Below are positions 4,955 to 9,752 of a stretch of 9,752 nucleotides of DNA, one piece after another. A program made the translations under genes and the position numbers. The notes under the pieces are model-generated. The model did no database searches and was not told where the DNA came from. It saw nothing but the letters and a program-made list of their open reading frames with translations. The stretch covers positions 1 through 9,752 of the forward strand of contig CARBES010000033.1 of NCBI GenBank assembly GCA_948944455.1, read 5' to 3'. Each line of letters starts with the position of its first letter. Positions within the stretch are counted from its first letter, which is position 1. This stretch comes from an uncultured Candidatus Saccharibacteria bacterium. Lineage in GTDB: Bacteria > Patescibacteriota > Saccharimonadia > Saccharimonadales > Saccharimonadaceae.

Positions 4955-5258
4955 AGTGGCGGTTGACGAAGCACATCCACCTTGGATACAGAATAAGCAT
5001 ACGGTAGGCGACGCTAGCGCCGAGACCACCTTGCGCGTGAATTTCCGCCCGCTCCGAAAAATCGTGCCGGGCGAAGAATCGTCTTACGTTACGGGTGAGT
5101 GCTTTTGAGGTGCAATTAATGCTGGTGTGCCTAAAAGTGACGATTTTCAGCTCCTTTCCCTGCCTGTAATAGTGTTCCCTGAGTGCGTTAATGTACCACT
5201 GCTCCGTTTCTGGCGAGTCTCCCTCGGCCGGAATGATAATAATCGTAGATTTTTTCAT
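4944..5258 (-). CDS. N-terminal part of a split gene, distant alpha/beta-hydrolase look
   Basis: The 104-residue frame starts MKKSTIIIIPAEGDSPE, a beta strand followed by a turn, then WYINALREHYYRQGKELKIVTF, a helix and a second strand. Near residue 75 comes IHAQGGLGASVAYRMLI, which is in the place and shape of a nucleophile elbow (strand, tight turn, helix, as in GHSLGGAVA) but has glycine where the catalytic serine should be. This resembles small RBBP9/YdeN-type hydrolases only faintly. GGGAG lies eight bases before the ATG at 5256-5258. Promoter 5303-5331 is upstream. The frame stops at a TAA that overlaps an open +1 frame continuing for 95 codons, so it looks frameshifted. Function unknown, and if the serine is really absent it may not be an enzyme. 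Confidence 0.6.
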   Translation of the reverse strand: MKKSTIIIIPAEGDSPETEQWYINALREHYYRQGKELKIVTFRHTSINCTSKALTRNVRRFFARHDFSERAEIHAQGGLGASVAYRMLILYPRWMCFVNRHYAR

Positions 5259-5302
5259 GATTAATTCTCCCTTCTCTCAAAATCTACGGCAATGCTATTC
5301 AT

Positions 5303-5331
5303 ATTATAACATAAAAAGCAGCTAGCACGAT
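5303..5331 (-). promoter_or_regulatory. Promoter of the split 4667-5258 gene
   Basis: A perfect TATAAT (5303-5308 on the minus strand) is preceded by TGT, giving an extended -10 (TGTTATAAT). The -35 region (ATCGTG) is poor, which extended -10 promoters tolerate. Confidence 0.65.
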
Positions 5332-5334
5332 AAT

Positions 5335-5359
5335 GGCCCGAGCTTTATGTGCTCGGGCC
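5335..5359 (-). terminator. Hairpin after the 5379-5633 gene
   Basis: GGCCCGAGC (5335-5343) and GCTCGGGCC (5351-5359) form a perfect 9-bp stem with a 7-base loop, 19 bases after the stop codon. The minus-strand tail is ATTATCG, without a T run, so termination may be weak or the hairpin may protect the 3' end. Confidence 0.6.
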
Positions 5360-5378
5360 GAAAAGTGGAAAGGTATTC

Positions 5379-5633
5379 TCAGACAGCGGTAATTTGACAA
5401 ATGCGTGTCGTGATAGCTTGCGCAGCCAGCCGGGTCTCCTGAGCCAATCGATCTTGTGAAAGTTCGACGCCGCAACGCCGAAGTTCCTTCGCTAAGTAGT
5501 AAGTATAGCGATTTTGTCGATCAGCACCATACGCCACGATAAAGAACTCGTTGCTGGATGCAATTTGACGTAGCCGATTAAAATCGGGGTCAGACATCTT
5601 CATGATGTCGCTCCAAGCATTGCAGAACACCAT
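5379..5633 (-). CDS. Small hypothetical protein, 84 residues
   Basis: Unrecognised. The product has a mixed start (MVFCNAWSDIMKMSDPDF), a strand-like segment (EFFIVAYGAD, about 30-39) and two probable helices (YTYYLAKELRRCGVEL and RLAQETRLAAQAITTRI). It has no signal peptide or membrane helix, and three cysteines. I place the start at the ATG of 5631-5633 because AAGGGGG lies five bases upstream. The GTG at 5637-5639 is also in frame but directly touches that site. It has its own promoter (5711-5739), a leader of about 70 bases with a hairpin at its 5' end, and a hairpin after its stop. Confidence 0.65.
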   Translation of the reverse strand: MVFCNAWSDIMKMSDPDFNRLRQIASSNEFFIVAYGADRQNRYTYYLAKELRRCGVELSQDRLAQETRLAAQAITTRICQITAV

Positions 5634-5681
5634 CTTCACCCCCTTAAAACAGATTAGAATACCTTTGAAAAGAGCAACTTT

Positions 5682-5703
5682 CAGGACAAAAAGCGGGAAG
5701 TCC
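5682..5703 (-). promoter_or_regulatory. 5' leader hairpin with loop complementary to the ribosome binding site
   Basis: AGGAC (5682-5686) and GTCCT (5699-5703) pair at the very 5' end of the transcript from the 5711-5739 promoter. The loop contains TTCCC on the RNA strand, which could pair with the GGGGG of the ribosome binding site (5639-5643) to hide it. The pairing is short and includes G-U pairs, so it is only a possibility. Confidence 0.35.
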
Positions 5704-5710
5704 TTCTCCT

Positions 5711-5739
5711 ATTGTAGCACAGATAGCAAATAATGTCAA
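5711..5739 (-). promoter_or_regulatory. Promoter of the 5379-5633 gene
   Basis: On the minus strand TTGACA (5734-5739), a 17-bp spacer ending TGTGC, then TACAAT (5711-5716). It is divergent from the promoter at 5782-5810 with 42 bases between the two -35 boxes, a gap that contains AGCAG/CTGCT (5765-5780), a possible shared operator. Confidence 0.88.
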
Positions 5740-5781
5740 TAGGTCGGAAATGGCGGACACCTACAGCAGGCATAGCTGCTA

Positions 5782-5810
5782 TTGACTTTTTGGTGTTTAT
5801 ATGCTAAAAT
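5782..5810 (+). promoter_or_regulatory. Promoter of the membrane/JAMM gene
   Basis: TTGACT (5782-5787), a 17-bp spacer ending ATATGC, and TAAAAT (5805-5810), an extended -10. The predicted start is near 5817, on a small GGTA/TACC hairpin. Confidence 0.85.
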
Positions 5811-5873
5811 GGCAAGGTAGGTCTACCCTAGTACCCATTAACATCTTTCGATATTCAAAGAGGAGCTGACAAG

Positions 5874-6191
5874 ATGACGAAATGCATGGAATCAATCAGT
5901 AAGGTTTTTACCAAAATTTACTTCTTTCTCTACCGCCGACCGCGCCTTTTTCTGTCCGCCGCCATCATACAGGCAGTTGTGGCCCTGACCTGCACCGGCT
6001 TTGCTTTTTATTGCGAGTACAGTTTCGCCCATAGACAAGCGCACACGAATGCTGCCCTAGCCATCATAATTGCGACATATTCAGGAGCGTACCTTACTCG
6101 TAAGGTTTCCGATATCGCAAAGCAGATACGCAATACTCGCCTAGGTTTACCTTTGCCATGCGTTTTTTTGCACGGCGTCCAACCACGGTGA
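5874..6191 (+). CDS. Two-helix membrane protein, N-terminal part of a split JAMM gene
   Basis: The 105-residue frame has a basic N-terminus, a first membrane helix (about 25-48, through LFLSAAIIQAVVALTCTGFAF), a short polar loop with HRQAH, a second helix (about 58-75, AALAIIIATYSGAYL), and then a basic stretch (RKVSDIAKQIRNTRLG). AGGAG lies eight bases before the ATG. The frame reaches a run of seven T (6163-6169) and then stops 22 bases later at 6189-6191. Removing one T, or slipping +1 there, joins it directly to the next frame, giving a protein of about 260 residues: a two-helix membrane anchor with a JAMM-like domain, probably facing the cytoplasm if both ends lie inside. Such membrane-anchored JAMM proteins are plausible but I know no exact match. 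Confidence 0.7.
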   Translation: MTKCMESISKVFTKIYFFLYRRPRLFLSAAIIQAVVALTCTGFAFYCEYSFAHRQAHTNAALAIIIATYSGAYLTRKVSDIAKQIRNTRLGLPLPCVFLHGVQPR

Positions 6192-6207
6192 CACTGTTAG
6201 CGAAGTA

Positions 6208-6657
6208 GTGCAAAACATTTGTGAGGAACCGGTAGAATATCTGGCTGTTTTTACTGCTAACGGCCAGAAGCTTACTGAAATCACCTGCTATGATCAAACC
6301 AGAGTCCGCAACAGCGAGGGAGTTTTAAAGCTATGCTCGAAATCTCCCGAGAACATCCGGATACATAATCACCCCACCTGTGACATCCCGTTCTCCCCAG
6401 CCGATGTTCATGCGGCCATGATAACTAATGCCAGGCATGCAATTGTCGTAACGAGGGAGTCCATCTATGAGCTAATCCTGCCACGATTCTATACGGAAAA
6501 GGAGATTAGCCAAGCGTGCAAGCTTCTGGATCGTAAAGGCGGAATCCTTTACTCTCCCAGGAAAAGGCAAATTCGTGCCTGTGAACAAGTAGCTACTAAG
6601 TTTGGTATGATTTTCAAACAAACTGCGCGGCACGACTGGGTGTTCGAAAGATATTGA
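6208..6657 (+). CDS. JAMM/JAB metalloprotease-like domain, C-terminal part of a split gene
   Basis: The frame contains IRIHNHPTCDIPFSPADVH (residues about 50-68 from the GTG), an exact HxH-x10-D zinc-binding pattern with the conserved SPAD, as in JAMM/JAB isopeptidase-like and RadC/Mov34 folds. Upstream EYLAVFTANGQKL matches the first strand pair of these domains and could supply the acidic residue. The family cleaves isopeptide or peptide bonds, and related domains occur in phage and toxin proteins and in ubiquitin-like systems, but no ubiquitin-like gene is visible here. The C-terminal half is helical and ends in a Trp (DWVFERY). The GTG at 6208 has no ribosome binding site, while the frame is open back to 6145 with protein-like sequence (HGDTVSEVVQNI), so the start is probably artificial and this is the continuation of the upstream frame. 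Confidence 0.7.
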   Translation: MQNICEEPVEYLAVFTANGQKLTEITCYDQTRVRNSEGVLKLCSKSPENIRIHNHPTCDIPFSPADVHAAMITNARHAIVVTRESIYELILPRFYTEKEISQACKLLDRKGGILYSPRKRQIRACEQVATKFGMIFKQTARHDWVFERY

Positions 6658-6668
6658 CATTTCTACGA

Positions 6669-6694
6669 AAGGCCCAGCGCTTATGCTGGGCCTT
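6669..6694. terminator. Bidirectional terminator between the JAMM gene and tig
   Basis: AAGGCCCAGC (6669-6678) and GCTGGGCCTT (6685-6694) form a perfect 10-bp stem with a 6-base loop between two convergent genes. The T runs are short on both sides (CTTT on plus, TTTCG on minus), so termination probably relies on the strong stem. Confidence 0.75.
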
Positions 6695-6728
6695 CGCTTT
6701 AGCTTATAGTCTGCCGTCTGGCTAGATA

Positions 6729-8069
6729 TTATTTACTTTTCTTCGCTTTCGCCTTCGGCTTTGACTCGGCTGGCTTATTCATGATGGCATCACCGCCGTT
6801 AGCTTCAACTAGGAAGTCGAGGGTCTTATCGATAGTGAGCCGATTCTTGATATCCTGACGGACTTCTGGCTTCTTGAGATTTGCCATGGCTTCTTTTGAT
6901 CTTTGATAAACATCACGAAGCTCAGCAATTTTCGCTTCGACTTCTTCGTCGGAAGCAGTAATTCCCTGATCACGGGCCAAAATCTGCAAAACGAGCGAAG
7001 ATTTCACGCGCGCTTCAGCTACAGCGCGGGCTTCCTTTTCCCAATCTTCCATAGTTTGACCGGCACGCTCGAGGTATTGCTCAAAGCTCATACCACGACT
7101 AGCGGCATTTCGTGCGATATCGTCCTTGATAAAGCGAAGTTGGTCATTGATAAGGATTTCTGGCGCCGCAACCTTCGAATTCTTTACAAGATCCGCAACG
7201 AGATCTTCGCGGTATTTCTCAATTGCGCGATGACGGTTCTGGGTCTCCAAGTTCTTTTTAATATCGGCTTTAAGCTCGTCAATAGTCTGGAAATTACCGC
7301 ATTTCTTAGCGAGCTCATTATCGAGAGCTGGCTTTTTGACTTCATTGACCTGCTTAAGTAGTGTCTCGAAGACAGCTGGCTGGCCAGCAAGGCTTTTCTC
7401 GCCGTAGTCCTTCGGGAAAGTTACTTTAATGTCAAACTTGTCGCCAGCGCTTTTGCCGACAATCGCATCCTCAAAGCCAGGGATAAACTGACCCGAACCA
7501 AGGACAAGATGATGGTCCTTAGCACTGCCACCCGGAAAGACCTCGCCGTCCTTCTTACCAACAAAGTCGATAATTACTTCGTCGCCAAGCGCCGCCGCCT
7601 TCTTAGCAACAACCTTCTCGGCGTAAGCACTGACGATGTTGTCAAGAATTTCCTGGACATCTTTTGCCGAAGGCTCGGTTTTGTCCATCTTAGCCTTAAG
7701 TTTCTTATAATCACCAAGCTTAACATCTGGCAAAATCTGCGCTGTTGCAACATATTCAGCGGTTTCTTCAGGGACGTATTTTGTCACGTTTACGTTTTCG
7801 ATAGCGATTGGATCTTGTTTAGCTTGGTCAAAAGCGGCCGGCATAGTTGAACGGACAGCGATATCGAGCGTCTCGTTTGTAACCTCATTTGCACCCACCG
7901 TCTTCTCGACAAGCGAAGCCGGAGCTTTACCCTTACGGAAACCTTGAACTTTCAAATTCGCAGCGAGGCGGGCAAGAGCTTTTTCGCGAGCGATCTTCAA
8001 ATCATCGCCATCAAGCACCACCTTCACTTCCACCCTAGTGTCGGATAATTTTTTTGTAGTAGTCTTCAT
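6729..8069 (-). CDS. tig: Trigger factor
   Basis: Trigger factor is the ribosome-bound chaperone and prolyl isomerase that meets nascent chains at the exit tunnel. The 446-residue product has all three parts. The N-terminal ribosome-binding domain carries the signature GFRKGKAP (43-50). The FKBP-type isomerase domain covers about 160-242 (GDEVIIDFVG and FIPGFEDAIVG). The C-terminal chaperone arms run from about 250 to 425. It ends in a Lys- and Ala-rich tail (PKAKAKKSK), an extension common in CPR and other lineages. Length is close to the family norm (about 430). The ATG at 8067-8069 has no ribosome binding site: TATAAT ends only seven bases upstream (8077-8082), so the mRNA is leaderless or nearly so. 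The neighbour upstream is an FAD oxidase that ends 20 bases before it. The terminator at 6669-6694 closes it. Confidence 0.97.
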   Translation of the reverse strand: MKTTTKKLSDTRVEVKVVLDGDDLKIAREKALARLAANLKVQGFRKGKAPASLVEKTVGANEVTNETLDIAVRSTMPAAFDQAKQDPIAIENVNVTKYVPEETAEYVATAQILPDVKLGDYKKLKAKMDKTEPSAKDVQEILDNIVSAYAEKVVAKKAAALGDEVIIDFVGKKDGEVFPGGSAKDHHLVLGSGQFIPGFEDAIVGKSAGDKFDIKVTFPKDYGEKSLAGQPAVFETLLKQVNEVKKPALDNELAKKCGNFQTIDELKADIKKNLETQNRHRAIEKYREDLVADLVKNSKVAAPEILINDQLRFIKDDIARNAASRGMSFEQYLERAGQTMEDWEKEARAVAEARVKSSLVLQILARDQGITASDEEVEAKIAELRDVYQRSKEAMANLKKPEVRQDIKNRLTIDKTLDFLVEANGGDAIMNKPAESKPKAKAKKSK

Positions 8070-8076
8070 ATCTCTA

Positions 8077-8085
8077 ATTATACCA
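8077..8085 (-). promoter_or_regulatory. Extended -10 promoter giving near-leaderless tig mRNA
   Basis: TGGTATAAT on the minus strand ends seven bases before the tig ATG. The start of transcription should fall on or one base before the ATG. The -35 region (TATTAT) is weak and overlaps the end of the upstream gene. Confidence 0.65.
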
Positions 8086-8089
8086 CAGG

Positions 8090-9688
8090 TTAGGGGGTAA
8101 TAATACCGCCTTTTTCGGTGGTGCGAATATGCCGAATGATGTTTTTAATATCGGCGCCGAGTTTAACATGAGGGTTAAGAATGCCGAGCGGGTCAAAAGC
8201 CTCCTTAATATTGCTATAAAGCTGGCGTTCACCGACACCGAGAGTGCGGGGCGCCATTAGAGCCTTGACTTGGCCCTCAGGACCATTACCGGTCAACGAT
8301 CCTTGGCAATCTAAAACGAGCTGGCTATAACGCTTCAAGAAGTTAATAATCTGTTTGCGGCCATCAATCGACGTACAATCGAAGCGTGGGCGCACATTAT
8401 AACTCGAAGTTGCAAAAGAACCGAAGATCGGTAAATCAACCCTGAGTTCATCTTCTAACTCCTTTAAGCCATCGAGAAAGTCACCGAAGTGCATACTTGG
8501 TACAAAGACATCATCCATGATCGGAGCATGCTCACCCCGACCATCATCATTGAGGTAGCTAAGTAGCGAGTTGTATAGACTATCGAACGCGGCGCCATTT
8601 TCTGGGGATTCTAGCACCGAAAAAGTATTTGGTGGCAAGATAGTGAGGCATTGCTCAAATTTCTTGCGATTGCGCGAGCGACGATAGTCGAAGCTAACGA
8701 TGACAAGAAGACCTTTACCAAGCTTGCGTGTAAATAGATCGGGCTTTTTACCACGCTCAGCCGCCGCTTCGATAATGCGCAGATCGTAAACCTTAAGTAA
8801 AAACGGCTCAAGATCGCGGACAAAGTTCAAAAAACGCTGCGCAGCTTTCAGATCGTGGAACGAAACCATCATCCGCTCAGGATCAGGCGGAAGCGTTTCG
8901 ACATGAAGGATAACGTCCGAAATTACTGCCAAAGTCCCCTGCGAGCCAAACATCAGAGGTAACAAATTCAGACTATGCGAGCTACGCACCTGAGCGATGC
9001 CACGATATCCCGCTAGATCAAGCGGCCGCATACCACAATCTAGAATCGTATCGGCCGATTCGTCTATAATGTGTTCGATCTTACGATAGAGCTCGCCTTC
9101 AGGCAAGGTTGAGGCAATTTTCGCTTCAACCGACCGCAAGCTTTGTGGCGAAAGCTGAACAATATCGCCACTAGCCAAAACAACTTCAAGACGATCAACG
9201 AAGCGAAAAATTCCGCCATAGCGCTCGGAAGCATCGTCGTTTGGGCAGTTCGCAATCAGACCACCGATTGTCGCCCGTGGATCGTAGACGATCGGTAAAC
9301 ACATACCTTGAAGGCGCAGCGCCTCATTCAAGGCGCCAAGTGTTATGCCCGGCTGCACCCGTACCAGACGTCCACGTACATCGATCTCCTCGATATGGTT
9401 GAGCTTTTCGGTCGAAATAATGAGGCCTGAACCAATACTGGCTCCAGTCTTGTCGAGGCCAGTGCCACGCACAGTAACCGGAAGCTTAAAATCGCGACTA
9501 GCCAACTGGCTCGAAAAGCGTAGGAGTTTGCGAATATCATTCGTAGTCTCTGGCAGCGCAACCAATCGCGGAGTCATCTTTAAGATGGATCGATCAGTAG
9601 AATAAGTCTCACGAATCAATGGACTATCAAAAACATTGCCAAGGATATGCTGATTCAGATATTCTGCTAGCTTGCTCACCAAACCCAC
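8090..9688 (-). CDS. FAD-linked oxidase of the GlcD / vanillyl-alcohol oxidase superfamily
   Basis: The 532-residue product has the FAD-binding type 4 fold: a PRLVALPET start near 40, the nucleotide loop VRGTGLDKTGASIGSG (73-88), DPRATIGGLIAN with a YGG turn (136-160), and LMFGSQGTLAVISDVILHV near 246-264, as in D-lactate and glycolate dehydrogenases. The C-terminal FAD-oxidase domain ends with KEAFDPLGILNPH (495-507), the family's usual close. These enzymes oxidise 2-hydroxy acids or similar substrates and pass electrons to quinones or oxygen. The region that reads SGEHGDG in D-lactate and glycolate dehydrogenases is LTGNGPEG here (465-472) and lacks the histidine, so the substrate is not predictable. 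A GTG start at 9688 gives the longest form; a GTG three codons later (9679) has AGGTGG five bases upstream and is the likelier start. No membrane segment or iron-sulfur cluster motif is seen. Confidence 0.9.
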   Translation of the reverse strand: MGLVSKLAEYLNQHILGNVFDSPLIRETYSTDRSILKMTPRLVALPETTNDIRKLLRFSSQLASRDFKLPVTVRGTGLDKTGASIGSGLIISTEKLNHIEEIDVRGRLVRVQPGITLGALNEALRLQGMCLPIVYDPRATIGGLIANCPNDDASERYGGIFRFVDRLEVVLASGDIVQLSPQSLRSVEAKIASTLPEGELYRKIEHIIDESADTILDCGMRPLDLAGYRGIAQVRSSHSLNLLPLMFGSQGTLAVISDVILHVETLPPDPERMMVSFHDLKAAQRFLNFVRDLEPFLLKVYDLRIIEAAAERGKKPDLFTRKLGKGLLVIVSFDYRRSRNRKKFEQCLTILPPNTFSVLESPENGAAFDSLYNSLLSYLNDDGRGEHAPIMDDVFVPSMHFGDFLDGLKELEDELRVDLPIFGSFATSSYNVRPRFDCTSIDGRKQIINFLKRYSQLVLDCQGSLTGNGPEGQVKALMAPRTLGVGERQLYSNIKEAFDPLGILNPHVKLGADIKNIIRHIRTTEKGGIITP

Positions 9689-9705
9689 CTGTTTAAGTTA
9701 TTCCC

Positions 9706-9714
9706 ATTATACCA
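9706..9714 (-). promoter_or_regulatory. Promoter of the FAD oxidase gene
   Basis: TGGTATAAT on the minus strand is an extended -10 identical to that of tig, with no clear -35. The predicted start near 9699 leaves a leader of only about 11-20 bases. Confidence 0.6.
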
Positions 9715-9752
9715 TAAGAATCATGAAAAGAAGGAAAAGATAAATAAAAACA

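Noticed and set aside
6094..6297. 67-codon minus-strand frame at the JAMM junction
   Set aside because: It overlaps both halves of the membrane/JAMM gene in antisense and has no promoter or ribosome binding site.
6903..7361. 152-codon plus-strand frame opposite tig
   Set aside because: Antisense shadow of trigger factor, no ribosome binding site.

Overview
The window looks like a piece of a small-genome bacterium of the Candidate Phyla Radiation, most likely Candidatus Saccharibacteria (TM7). This rests on the style of the ribosomal proteins and trigger factor, the very compact single-gene transcription units, fragments of Fibrobacter-type (WSST...RC) surface domains, and ordinary use of TGA as stop, which argues against the TGA-recoding Gracilibacteria and Absconditabacteria. 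The phylum is an inference. The housekeeping genes are rpsL-rpsG, tig and an FAD-linked oxidase.

Layout. 1-72 (minus) is the start of a surface-domain fragment that leaves the window. 232-801 (minus) is an unrecognised 189-residue protein with a terminator, a long leader and a strong promoter. 1182-1391 (plus) is a second surface-domain fragment; the two fragments share an identical 18-bp core in inverted orientation. About 1398-1608 can fold into a large branched RNA. 1727-3049 (plus) is a lipoprotein whose leader can form a pseudoknot. 3259-3459 (minus) is a 66-residue single-pass membrane protein. 3586-4479 (minus) is rpsL-rpsG with its own promoter, leader hairpin and terminator, and no fusA behind it. 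4667-5258 (minus) is a gene that seems split by a frameshift and faintly resembles an alpha/beta hydrolase. 5379-5633 (minus) is a small unknown protein. 5874-6657 (plus) is a two-helix membrane protein followed by a JAMM/JAB metalloprotease-like domain, apparently one gene broken at a T7 run. 6729-9688 (minus) is tig behind an FAD-linked oxidase; tig appears to have its own promoter giving an almost leaderless mRNA.

Regulatory style. Most genes have a private promoter with a TTGACW -35, a 17-bp spacer and an extended -10 (TGn-TAnAAT), and a private hairpin terminator. Several transcripts would begin with a stem-loop close to +1, and two of these loops can pair with a run further downstream, in one case the ribosome binding site. 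The most interesting parts are the inverted surface-domain cores around an independent gene, the branched RNA, the pseudoknotted leader and the two split genes. No mobile element with recognisable transposase, tRNA, rRNA or CRISPR array was seen.
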